From Spirochaetales bacterium (lineage in GTDB: Bacteria > Spirochaetota > Spirochaetia > Treponematales > Treponemataceae): a stretch of DNA of 64,000 nt. Position 1 is the stretch's first letter, and each line of letters begins with the position of its first letter. Position numbers and translations under genes: made by a program. Shown here piece after piece: positions 51,497-59,504 of this stretch. The notes beneath the pieces are model-generated. The model saw only the letters and a program-made list of their open reading frames with translations. It had not been told where the DNA came from and did not search any database. The stretch spans positions 1 to 64,000 of the forward strand of contig JAQXNX010000030.1 in the NCBI GenBank assembly GCA_029098225.1. Reading direction: 5' to 3'.

Positions 51497-51985
51497 ATGG
51501 ATAAAAGACGAAATAAAAAATTTTCAAATAACTGGAATAATCAAAAAAAATCTAATACAAATAATAATCAAAAGCAGAATAATTCCGAAGCAGAAGAAAA
51601 GAAATTTCAATTCAATCCTTTTAACTATAGAAATGAAGAAGCCGAGCAACAGAGAAAGCTTGGAATTCAGAAAATCAAAGAAAAAGAAATTATCTGTCCT
51701 AAATGTGGCAGGCCTATAGAAGAAATAGAGGGCGCAATGGCTGATTCAAAAACCGGCGAGCCTGTTCATTTTGATTGTGCATTAAATTCCGTAAAAGAAA
51801 CGGAGTCTGTCGGAGAAAATGAAAAAATTGCATATATCGGTCAGGGAAGATTTGCCGTATTGTATTATGAAAATATAAGAGATCAGAGACATTTTACAAT
51901 TAAAAAAATAATTGAGTGGGAAGATAAAGGCGTAGAAAAACCATGGCGCGATGAAATAAGCAGCCTTTACAGCAAAGTTAATTAA
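51497..51985 (+). CDS. Hypothetical zinc-ribbon-like protein
   Basis: About 162 residues. The first 60 are very basic and Asn/Gln/Lys-rich (RRNKKFSNNWNNQKKS), probably disordered and nucleic-acid-binding. A CPKCGRPIEE pair and a later HFDC could bind zinc (C-x2-C...H-x2-C). The C-terminal part holds YIGQGRFAVLYYEN and HFTIKKIIEW. I do not recognise a family. CGGGA precedes the ATG at 51497; ATGs at 51479 and 51471 are alternatives. It shares one base with the earP start (TAATG), so it is coupled to earP and efp. Confidence 0.65.
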   Translation: MDKRRNKKFSNNWNNQKKSNTNNNQKQNNSEAEEKKFQFNPFNYRNEEAEQQRKLGIQKIKEKEIICPKCGRPIEEIEGAMADSKTGEPVHFDCALNSVKETESVGENEKIAYIGQGRFAVLYYENIRDQRHFTIKKIIEWEDKGVEKPWRDEISSLYSKVN

Positions 51986-53172
51986 TGGAAATTTCTATTT
52001 TATGTAAGGTTGTAGACAACTTTGGAGACATAGGAGTTTCGTACCGCTTGTCAAAAAATCTTAAGCTGTTTTATCCTGGCCATAATATAAATTTAATAGT
52101 TTCTGATTTAGCCGCCTTTAAAAATATAAATTCACTTATTGATCCTTCTAAGAATTATCAGCGCATTGAAGAACTTGATGTTTATGATTGGAATGCATCT
52201 GAGTATTGTAGTAAAGTTTTTTCGGAAAACGACGGAGAAAAATTAAGTATTATTATAGAATGCTTTCAATGTGGAAGACCTGAATGGATGGAAAGCATTT
52301 TATTTGAACAGAAATTACAGCGCACTGTTAATATAATTATGCTTGATTATCTTACTGCAGAAAAATATGCCGAAGATTTTCATTGCCTGCAGTCATTAAC
52401 AAGAAGTGCAAAAGTTCAGAAAGTTAATTTTATGCCGGGCTTTACAGCAAAAACAGGCGGGCTTATTATAGGAAAAGATTGGGAAAATGTTCCTTCTTAC
52501 AATAAAAATGGAAGTGTTCTGATTTTTACTTATAATTTTGATTTTTTACCTGTAATTCAGGCAGCTTATAAAAACAATAAAAAGCTTCTGGTTGCTCAGG
52601 GGGCAGGTAAAAAATCATTTATGAGTTCCTTAGAAAATTTTTATTCTAATTATGAAAGCTTAAATTGCGGTGAAATTCAGGAGAACTTTTGTCGTGAGCT
52701 TCCTTTTTTGAATCAGACTGAATGGGATAAAATGATGAAAGATTGTTCTGCACTTATAATCAGAGGAGAAGAATCTCTTTCACGGGCCTGTTTAAGTGGA
52801 ATTCCTTTTGTGTGGCAGGCTTATCCTCAAAGCGAAAAATATCATCTTGTAAAAATGAATGCATTGCTTGATGTGATGAAAGAATTTTTTGATAAAGATT
52901 TATTTACAATTATAAAAGATCTCTGGCTGGATTTTAATTCATATAATAATTCTGGCAGGGATGAATCTACCATCGCAAATAACGCTTCAAATGCGGATAG
53001 TAATTCTAGTTCTTTGGAAAATAATATATTTATTCATTCAAATTTGTTTTTTGAAAATCTTGAAAGGTTATCTGAGGGATTTTTGAATTTTGCGCTTGCT
53101 CTAAGAAAAAATGGAGACCTTTGTCATAACTTGATGACATTTATTGAAAAAAAATATATAATAAATAAATAA
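51985..53172 (+). CDS. earP: EF-P arginine rhamnosyltransferase EarP
   Basis: A 395-residue GT-B glycosyltransferase that transfers rhamnose from dTDP-rhamnose to an arginine of EF-P. The N-terminal signature CKVVDNFGDIGVSYRL carries the two conserved Asp (Asp11, Asp15), and the C-terminal RGEESLSRACLSGIPFVWQAYPQ carries the nucleotide-sugar site. An Asn/Ser-rich insertion (about residues 325-350) is unusual. The next gene is efp with an arginine at the tip position, which strongly supports the call. EarP is best known from beta- and gamma-proteobacteria but is reported in spirochaetes. Confidence 0.93.
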   Translation: MEISILCKVVDNFGDIGVSYRLSKNLKLFYPGHNINLIVSDLAAFKNINSLIDPSKNYQRIEELDVYDWNASEYCSKVFSENDGEKLSIIIECFQCGRPEWMESILFEQKLQRTVNIIMLDYLTAEKYAEDFHCLQSLTRSAKVQKVNFMPGFTAKTGGLIIGKDWENVPSYNKNGSVLIFTYNFDFLPVIQAAYKNNKKLLVAQGAGKKSFMSSLENFYSNYESLNCGEIQENFCRELPFLNQTEWDKMMKDCSALIIRGEESLSRACLSGIPFVWQAYPQSEKYHLVKMNALLDVMKEFFDKDLFTIIKDLWLDFNSYNNSGRDESTIANNASNADSNSSSLENNIFIHSNLFFENLERLSEGFLNFALALRKNGDLCHNLMTFIEKKYIINK

Positions 53173-53196
53173 TTTAGTGTTTAGAGGTAAGGGATT

Positions 53197-53766
53197 ATGT
53201 TAATGACATCTCAGTTGAAAGTTGGAACAGCTTTCTTGTATGAAGGAAATGCTCTTATTGTACAGAAGATGCTTGGTCAGCGTTCTGGACGAGCTGGAAT
53301 GGTTACTAGTTTCCGCGTAAAGAATCTTGTTACAAATTCTACAATGGATTTGGGTATTGATGCCGGTGAAAAATTTGATGAAGTTGATTTGGAATCTCAT
53401 GTAACAAAATTGTCTTATATAGATGGAGACACTTTTGTATTTATGGATCAGGATACTTATGAGCAGTTCGAACTTGCAAAAGAAGATCTTGGAGACTATG
53501 CTGGATATATTACTCCAGATGATGATCTTGAAGTAAACTTGACTTTCTATGAAGGAAAACCAGTTGGTATTGATTTACCGGTTCGTGTAACTCGTACAGT
53601 AACTTACTGTGAACCTGGTGTTAAAGGCGATACTTCTGGAAAATCTTTAAAGCCTGCTACTTTGGATACAGGAATTGAAGTTCGTGTTCCTTTGTTTATC
53701 AATACAGATGACAAGATTGTAATTGATACACGTGACGGAAGCTTCCTGGAAAGAGCAAAAGACTAA
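53197..53766 (+). CDS. efp: Elongation factor P with Arg32
   Basis: A 189-residue three-domain protein that relieves ribosome stalling at proline stretches. In domain I the tip loop reads GQRSGRAGM, with Arg32 where lysine-type EF-P has Lys34, the position that EarP rhamnosylates. Domains II and III are complete (MDQDTYEQFEL, TYCEPGVKGDTSG, EVRVPLFINTDDKIVIDT). The ribosome binding site is AGAGGTAAGG. It is 24 nt after earP, so enzyme and substrate are co-expressed. Confidence 0.96.
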   Translation: MLMTSQLKVGTAFLYEGNALIVQKMLGQRSGRAGMVTSFRVKNLVTNSTMDLGIDAGEKFDEVDLESHVTKLSYIDGDTFVFMDQDTYEQFELAKEDLGDYAGYITPDDDLEVNLTFYEGKPVGIDLPVRVTRTVTYCEPGVKGDTSGKSLKPATLDTGIEVRVPLFINTDDKIVIDTRDGSFLERAKD

Positions 53767-53837
53767 TTTTAATCAAACAGTCGTAAACGTTATTGTTTGA
53801 TTTACGCATTTTTTGCTTCGCCAAAAAGTGCTCAGAA

Positions 53838-53879
53838 TAAAAAACTTTCCTATGCTTGTGTGTAGGAAAGTTTTTTTTT
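53838..53879 (+). terminator. Intrinsic terminator between efp and rlmJ, ending at the rlmJ ribosome binding site
   Basis: AAACTTTCCTA pairs with TAGGAAAGTTT around a loop of about 9 nt, followed by T. The T run leads directly into GAGG, the rlmJ ribosome binding site. A second dyad, AATCAAACA/TGTTTGATT, lies upstream at 53771-53802. Confidence 0.75.
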
Positions 53880-53888
53880 GAGGAAAAT

Positions 53889-54785
53889 ATGCTTTCTTAT
53901 CAACACGCATTTCATTCAGGTAATCATGCAGATATTCTTAAACATATTGTGCTTATATATACCTTGAATCATTTAAATAAAAAAGAAAAGCCTTATACCT
54001 TTTTTGACACTCACGCAGGAAGTGGTTTGTATGATTTGAATGATGAGCGGTTATTAAAGACTAACGAAGCAGAGGAGGGGATTAAAAAATTATTTTTGTT
54101 ATGCAAAAATAATTTTAATAATTTACCTCAAGCATTAAATGATTATCTTTGCTTTGTTAATAGTTATGTAGAAAATAATTTGTATCCTGGTTCTCCTGAA
54201 ATTGAAAAAAATCTTATAAGAAAAAATGATGTTCTTGTTTTATCAGAACTTCATCCTCAGGAAATTGAAAATCTTAAAAAAAATATGAATTCATTAAAAA
54301 ATAATATGGATTCTGCCGGCGGTAAGAATTCTTGCATGAATGAACAGAATTGTAAAAATGTCAATATTCATAAAAGAAACGGCTGGGAAATGATTCAGGC
54401 CTTAACGCCGCCAAAAACTGTAAGGGGCGGAGTTTTAATTGATCCAAGTTATGAAGAAGCTGCTGATTATGTAGATGCTGCAGAAACAATCTGCAGATTA
54501 TATAAAAAATGGAATTCAGGAATTATTTTACTCTGGTATCCTTTATTAACACATAGAAAAGCTGAATGCCGGGAAATGCTCAATAAAATTACAAATTGTT
54601 GCAGAACTCAAAATCAGAATGTTGAAATATCGAATTTAATATTAACTGCTTATCCAGAAGGAAGTGAGAATAAACCAAGACTTTATGGAAGCGGAATGTT
54701 TATTGTTAATTCGCCCTATCTTTTGCAGGAAAAGGTTGAAGAAGCTTTAAAATATGTAAGCAATGTAATGGGCTTTTGTGAATAA
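53889..54785 (+). CDS. rlmJ: 23S rRNA (adenine2030-N6)-methyltransferase RlmJ
   Basis: A 298-residue SAM-dependent methyltransferase. The N-terminal signature MLSYQHAFHSGNHADILKHI is diagnostic, with the SAM-binding FFDTHAGSGLYDL and the catalytic GVLIDPSYEE (DPPY-like). An insertion of about 30 residues rich in Asn, Lys and Met (near residues 135-165) is unusual. The ATG at 53889 follows GAGGAAAAT; a TGT-rich in-frame start at 53856 would read through the terminator stem and is unlikely. The next gene converges on it with a 1-bp gap. Confidence 0.92.
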   Translation: MLSYQHAFHSGNHADILKHIVLIYTLNHLNKKEKPYTFFDTHAGSGLYDLNDERLLKTNEAEEGIKKLFLLCKNNFNNLPQALNDYLCFVNSYVENNLYPGSPEIEKNLIRKNDVLVLSELHPQEIENLKKNMNSLKNNMDSAGGKNSCMNEQNCKNVNIHKRNGWEMIQALTPPKTVRGGVLIDPSYEEAADYVDAAETICRLYKKWNSGIILLWYPLLTHRKAECREMLNKITNCCRTQNQNVEISNLILTAYPEGSENKPRLYGSGMFIVNSPYLLQEKVEEALKYVSNVMGFCE

Positions 54786-54786
54786 A

Positions 54787-55308
54787 TTAAAAATGAAATC
54801 TGATTCCAGATTCTATAGGAAAGCTCAATCGGAATTCAGGTTCTTCGTTTTTAAATAATACAGAAGGCTGCGCATTGGCCTGAAGGTTCAATTCAATAAA
54901 ATTATCAATAAAGATTACAGAGGCTCCTAAAAAAACTCTTGTACCTGCCTCTGGAAAAACATTAAAGGCTGTGTCGAAATTTAAATTCCCGATTAAGCCT
55001 ATGCCTGAATAAAAATTCCAGTTATTTTTTATCTGATGATCAATTATAAAACAGTCTGCAAAAGTTGAAAAACCAAATATAAAATCTGAATCACATATTC
55101 CGGCGTTAAAACCAGCTCCAGCTACAAGTGGAAGTCGCGAAAAACGAAGTGTACCTGTTATATTACCTTCAAATGAATTTTCTGAATATTCAGAATTTGA
55201 GATAGAGAAGGGATTTATGCCTATCTGAATTCCTGCTCCGATTGAATAACCTTTTAGGGGTATTAGAAAAAAAATAAGGGAAGCAAAACAAAATAGCTTA
55301 AATTTCAT
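54787..55308 (-). CDS. Small outer-membrane-barrel-like protein
   Basis: A 173-residue protein with a signal peptide (residues 1 to about 22, ending KGYS) and alternating strands such as GAGIQIGINPF and IELNLQANAQPS, ending RFHF. The Phe-terminated beta pattern resembles small OmpA/OmpW-like barrels. The start overlaps the ParB-domain gene stop by 4 nt (ATGA on the minus strand), so it is the last gene of the PBP1A cluster. Function is unknown. Confidence 0.65.
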   Translation of the reverse strand: MKFKLFCFASLIFFLIPLKGYSIGAGIQIGINPFSISNSEYSENSFEGNITGTLRFSRLPLVAGAGFNAGICDSDFIFGFSTFADCFIIDHQIKNNWNFYSGIGLIGNLNFDTAFNVFPEAGTRVFLGASVIFIDNFIELNLQANAQPSVLFKNEEPEFRLSFPIESGIRFHF

Positions 55309-55727
55309 TTAATCCCTTTTTGACTGTTTTTTCTGGAAGAAAAAAAGTCTGCAATCTTTTGGAAAAGATGCTTAAAGAAAAGATAGATTTTATAGAATAT
55401 ATTTGGATTTCTTAATCTGTTTAATCTTTTGTAGCCTTCCAGAAGTTCAGCATCTGTAAATTCTTTTCTCTGATTATTTTCTTCAATTTCCATTTCGAGC
55501 TGTTCGACTTCTGTAAGATTATCTACAATGTTTGCATTTATTGAAGTCCAGCCTAACTGCATCGCTGCCTGAAGTCTTCTTTCACCGGCAATTAATTCAT
55601 ATCTTGAATTTAATGTAATAGGATTCATAAGTCCATAAATCTTAAGGCTTTCTTTTAAGTCTTCCAGATTTCCTAAATCCCTGCGTACACGTTTTTTTAT
55701 TTTTATATCTTTTATCTGTACTAACAT
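55305..55727 (-). CDS. ParB N-terminal-domain protein (no HTH)
   Basis: A 140-residue protein. Residues 1 to about 95 form a ParB/sulfiredoxin-like domain: the early VRRDLGNLEDLKESLKIYG, NPITLNSRYELIAGERRLQA (the GERR nucleotide-binding box of CTP-dependent ParB proteins) and EENNQRKEF. The HTH and dimerisation domains of chromosomal ParB are missing; the C-terminus is a short aromatic/basic helix (IYLFFKHLFQKIADFF). It lies 4 bp after PBP1A. A role in DNA segregation is doubtful, and a CTP-switch role near the cell wall is speculative. Confidence 0.75.
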   Translation of the reverse strand: MLVQIKDIKIKKRVRRDLGNLEDLKESLKIYGLMNPITLNSRYELIAGERRLQAAMQLGWTSINANIVDNLTEVEQLEMEIEENNQRKEFTDAELLEGYKRLNRLRNPNIFYKIYLFFKHLFQKIADFFSSRKNSQKGIK

Positions 55728-55731
55728 AAAC

Positions 55732-58308
55732 CTACTCCATTAAATAATTATAATCGTAATCCTGTTGTACAGTATTCTGCTTGTTATTTTGTTTTCCATT
55801 CTTCTTTCCGGTTTCAGTAACATAATTATCTGAGTCTGAAGTAGAAGAAGTGGTTCCATTGAAGTCTTCAAAATTTACAACAAGCGGAGATGTATCAATA
55901 GTGTAGCTGTAACGCTCTCCGGATTTATACATTTCCCGTTCAAGACGCATTCTCGCAAGAGTAGAAATAGAAGAATTAGAATGAACTGTACAGAATTCAG
56001 TAGGCTGAGTTCCTTCAAGATACCATTGTGTTGTCTGATGATCTCCACATTCATCTGTAAGAAGCATTCCGCTTTCTGAACAGACTGTAAGTTTTACAAC
56101 TCCTGTAGCAGGCTTTTCCCAGTCTTTGTAAGGTAAATCTTCATGAATCTTTCCAAAATATTCACCCCATGCAAAACCTGCAAGCGTAGAACCTGTAATA
56201 TTCAAACCAAGCGACTGACCAGGTCTGTCAAATCCGAACCAGAATGCTGCAGAATAATATGGAGAAATACCGCAGGTAAGGGCATCAGCCCAGTTCTGAG
56301 TAGTTCCTGTTTTACCACCTACAGGCATTGTATAAGTTTTTCCATTTTCATCTTTATATTTTACCATTCGAGACTGGTAAGCAAGAGTTCCTCCGTTGAA
56401 TACAGTCTGTTCAAGGAGCTTTGTCATAACAAATGCAGTCTGTGGAGAAATTACCTGAATAGCATCTCCTTTTTTAGCCTGCTTCTGGCGTATTTCGAGT
56501 TCAGGATTTTCAATTACGTTTCCATTCTTATCTTCGACTGTACGAATTCCAAAAGGAGTTATTTCTTTACCGCCGTTTGCAAAAATTCCATAAGCTCTTG
56601 CAAGTTCAATAGGGCGGACAGAACCAACGCCTAATCCAAGGGCATATCCAGGGTCAAAGGCACGGCTTGCAAGTTCATCCTGAGGAATGCCAAGTAAAGC
56701 AACAGCTCTGTCTAAAGCAGCAGAGAAGCCTATTCCATCAAGAACCTTAAGAGAAGGTACATTCATAGAATGAATTAACGCATACCATAAAGGAACATTT
56801 CCTGCCCATTCGCCTCGGAAGTTTGCTGGAATGTAAGGTTTTCCGTCTGAAGTATGGAATACAACCGGGGTATCAGAAATTACTGTTGTAGGCGTAAATT
56901 TTCTTGAATCAATTGCAGCAGAGTAATATAGCGGCTTGAATGTAGAACCCGGCTGAATTTTTGCCTGTGTAGCACGAATAAACTGATTGTCAGAGGCATA
57001 TTTACTTCCACCAACCATGGCATCTATGTAACCATTTTCATGATTAAGCGCAACCATTGTTCCTTCAATAGTTGTTCGTTCACTCTGCTCTTTAGATAGG
57101 GATGTGGCTCGATTAACAATATTTATTTTAAGTTTGTCAGAACCACATAAAAGCGAAATCATATCAAGAACAGGATTTATTGTATTTACGTATTCGCTGG
57201 TTGCTACAATTTTTGCACGTTCTTCGCTAACCTTTAATTCCGGAATACCAAATGTAAGGGCTAAAAGTTCAGTTAATGGAACATATGTGTTATAAGCAAT
57301 ATTAGATTTAGAAGCATTTTCTGCCTGATATCTTTTGTTTGCAGTTGCAATATAGCGTTCCATTACATCCTGCGCAACTAATTGATGAGCAAGGTTTACT
57401 GTTGTATTTACAGTAAAACCGGAAGTATAAATATCATCTGAACCGTAAATCATACCGGAAAGTTCCCGGCGGATATATTCACTGAACCATGGAGCCTTAT
57501 CATCTCTAATGAGGTATGCAGAAGATGAAGTTCTGGTAAAATCAAAATTGGCCCAGTAATCGTCAAAAGACTGATCTGCAGAAAGTTGAGAAATATAACC
57601 GGCATTTACCATGCTTTGTAAAACACTTCTCTGTCTTTCCATAGCAACATCCGGATGATCAAATGGGTTGAATTTAGCCGGGTTAGAAAGCTGAATTACA
57701 AGAATTGCAGATTCTGCGGCATTCAATTGTGTTGCATCGTGGCCAAAGTAATATTTTGAAGCAGCATTTACACCATAGGTTCCGCCACCAAAATAGATTT
57801 TATTTAAGTACAGTTCAAGAATTTCATTTTTAGAATAACGGCGTTCCATTTGAATAGCCCACCATAATTCTTTAATCTTTCTTACTACCGATTTATCATT
57901 TCGGTCGCAGTAAAGTGTTCCTGCAATTTGCTGTGTTAAAGTTGAACCACCACCAAGAGATCTTCTTGTTGCCACACCAACTGCTGCACGAACAAGAGCT
58001 TTAAAGCTGAAGCCTTTATGAGAGAAAAAGATTCTGTCTTCGCGAGTAATGAGGGCATCAATCATTTCTTGCGGAAGCTTGTTGTAAGCAATAATTTCGC
58101 GCTTTTCGTCAGATGAAAATTCTGTAATTAATTCACCGTTTATGTCTAAAAGCTTTGTAGGAAGTGCTGTATCAAAGGAAGTAATATATTCTGTATTTTT
58201 AATATTTTGAGTTTCGGAAAGAGTCCATCCAAGCATTGCACCAATCAGCGCAGAGCACAAAAAGAAAAGAGAAATAAAAACAATGCCAGATTTTTTAATT
58301 TTCATCAT
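55732..58308 (-). CDS. Class A penicillin-binding protein 1A
   Basis: An 858-residue bifunctional peptidoglycan synthase. One N-terminal membrane span is followed by a GT51 glycosyltransferase (TREDRIFFSHKGFSFKAL with the catalytic Glu, GGGSTLTQQIAGTL, ELYLNKIYFGGGTYGV) and a transpeptidase with SxxK in QPGSTFKPLYY, SxN in HSMNVPS and KTGT in GGKTGTTQNWADA. The C-terminal 60 residues are Asn/Thr/Gln-rich. On the minus strand TTGAAC, 17 bp and TATTAT lie just upstream, with the -10 9 nt before the ATG and no Shine-Dalgarno, so a leaderless mRNA is predicted. The ATG at 58305 is an alternative start. Confidence 0.95.
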   Translation of the reverse strand: MMKIKKSGIVFISLFFLCSALIGAMLGWTLSETQNIKNTEYITSFDTALPTKLLDINGELITEFSSDEKREIIAYNKLPQEMIDALITREDRIFFSHKGFSFKALVRAAVGVATRRSLGGGSTLTQQIAGTLYCDRNDKSVVRKIKELWWAIQMERRYSKNEILELYLNKIYFGGGTYGVNAASKYYFGHDATQLNAAESAILVIQLSNPAKFNPFDHPDVAMERQRSVLQSMVNAGYISQLSADQSFDDYWANFDFTRTSSSAYLIRDDKAPWFSEYIRRELSGMIYGSDDIYTSGFTVNTTVNLAHQLVAQDVMERYIATANKRYQAENASKSNIAYNTYVPLTELLALTFGIPELKVSEERAKIVATSEYVNTINPVLDMISLLCGSDKLKINIVNRATSLSKEQSERTTIEGTMVALNHENGYIDAMVGGSKYASDNQFIRATQAKIQPGSTFKPLYYSAAIDSRKFTPTTVISDTPVVFHTSDGKPYIPANFRGEWAGNVPLWYALIHSMNVPSLKVLDGIGFSAALDRAVALLGIPQDELASRAFDPGYALGLGVGSVRPIELARAYGIFANGGKEITPFGIRTVEDKNGNVIENPELEIRQKQAKKGDAIQVISPQTAFVMTKLLEQTVFNGGTLAYQSRMVKYKDENGKTYTMPVGGKTGTTQNWADALTCGISPYYSAAFWFGFDRPGQSLGLNITGSTLAGFAWGEYFGKIHEDLPYKDWEKPATGVVKLTVCSESGMLLTDECGDHQTTQWYLEGTQPTEFCTVHSNSSISTLARMRLEREMYKSGERYSYTIDTSPLVVNFEDFNGTTSSTSDSDNYVTETGKKNGKQNNKQNTVQQDYDYNYLME

Positions 58309-58317
58309 AGTTTTTCT

Positions 58318-58346
58318 ATAATAATGTATATTATAGAAAAGTTCAA
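58318..58346 (-). promoter_or_regulatory. Promoter of the PBP1A gene
   Basis: On the minus strand TTGAAC (58346-58341) and TATTAT (58323-58318) are 17 bp apart. The start is predicted near 58311, only about 3 nt before the ATG. Confidence 0.55.
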
Positions 58347-58364
58347 TTATTGCCTATTCGTTAC

Positions 58365-58450
58365 AAAAAAAAAGGCACGGAACGAATCCGTGCCATGCCC
58401 ATCAGGCAATCGAGGACATGGGTGGGAGGGGAAAATGTCCTCGATACATA
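58365..58450 (-). ncRNA. Candidate small RNA with C-rich loop and intrinsic terminator
   Basis: Read on the minus strand: an 11-bp perfect stem (58445-58435 with 58419-58409) with a 15-nt loop TTTCCCCTCCCACCC, then a small TGCC/GGCA hairpin, then an 8-bp stem GGCACGGA/TCCGTGCC (58394-58374) and nine T. An AT-rich TAATAT-like -10 lies just upstream, near 58452-58457. The C-rich loop is complementary to Shine-Dalgarno-type G-rich sequences. It lies between the PEGA-like gene stop and the PBP1A promoter, so it may be an independent small RNA or the 3' end of the upstream mRNA. It does not match SRP RNA or 6S RNA as I know them. Confidence 0.55.
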
Positions 58451-58517
58451 TATTATCGTCTGAGAATGGCCAAATCTTTAATTATTTTATTTTAAATTTT
58501 GAGCGTCTTTGAAGAAT

Positions 58518-59504
58518 TTATTCTTCTTCTATGTCAAAATCCATAGAAAAAGAGGCTTTGTAGGTTTTGCCTTTAATTGCGGTAATGGTTCGTAAGATTT
58601 CGTAATCACCAAATTTGAAATTTATTTTATGTTCGCCTTCTGTAATCAGGAATTCCTGACCGATTATCTTACATTCTGCGTCATCAAGTAAAATCTGTGA
58701 ACCTTCCGGAGCCTGAATAATCAGAGTAGGTTCTATGCTTTTTAAATCAACCTGAATTAAAGTTGTTCTGGCAATTTCTATGCGTACTGTCCGCATTTCG
58801 TTTCGGTAAAATTCAGAAATAATTGAAATATTATGAATTCCGTTGTCTAAAATTATTTTTCCGTTATCTAAGGCAGCAATTTTATCATCTATAAAGACAG
58901 AATAAGCTTTTGGAGTCTCTCCATTATCATTTGCCTTTAGTTCAAGAAGTCCCTTGTTTGAAAGAATTGGCTTTACAGTAATCGGAATAATTGAATTCAG
59001 AGTTTCTTCTGGAACACCTTTCATTACCGGTTGAAGTCTTACAAGTATTGCATTGCCTGAAGGTTCAACTACAGAATCAACTTTTGTTGTATAATTATTG
59101 GATTTTAAGGAATTTTCTTTTTTAAGAGGAATCTGCAGAACCCAGGAAAGTTTTCCCGGCAGTGTACTTACATAAACTCTGGTTCCGGAATAATCAATCT
59201 GTGAACTGGAAGGTGTTGGTTTAATATTTGAATAAACAGAACAGGCTACACAATCCATCCAGTAGGCAACTGCTTCGGGAATTTCGAATTTTAATTCAAG
59301 ACCTTCAATAAAATCCCGGTCTTCCGGAAGTTTTATTGCAAGTGCATCATTTATATTAAGTCTGGCAGTTGCTTCTGAGCCCTGCTCCTGAAGAACTTTT
59401 GCTTCATGAACTTTACTTACTCTAAAAGTTTCTGAATATATAAGGGCAGTTAAAGAAAAGAAGGTGAGGAGAGTTATTGTTTTTACAAAAGAACTTTTTT
59501 TCAT
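58518..59504 (-). CDS. Secreted PEGA-like domain protein
   Basis: A 328-residue protein with a signal peptide (residues 1 to about 24, ending LIYSET). The middle is beta-rich with two close Cys (DCVACS). The C-terminal part, from about PTLIIQAPEGSQILLDD, resembles a PEGA domain, often found in surface and cell-wall proteins. The start overlaps the M23 peptidase stop by 4 nt (ATGA), so the two are coupled and may act together at the cell wall. No enzyme motif is visible. Confidence 0.75.
   Translation of the reverse strand: MKKSSFVKTITLLTFFSLTALIYSETFRVSKVHEAKVLQEQGSEATARLNINDALAIKLPEDRDFIEGLELKFEIPEAVAYWMDCVACSVYSNIKPTPSSSQIDYSGTRVYVSTLPGKLSWVLQIPLKKENSLKSNNYTTKVDSVVEPSGNAILVRLQPVMKGVPEETLNSIIPITVKPILSNKGLLELKANDNGETPKAYSVFIDDKIAALDNGKIILDNGIHNISIISEFYRNEMRTVRIEIARTTLIQVDLKSIEPTLIIQAPEGSQILLDDAECKIIGQEFLITEGEHKINFKFGDYEILRTITAIKGKTYKASFSMDFDIEEE

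Noticed and set aside
58365..58450. SRP (4.5S) or 6S RNA
   Set aside because: The conserved SRP tetraloop/asymmetric-loop sequence is absent, and the length and fold are unlike 6S RNA.
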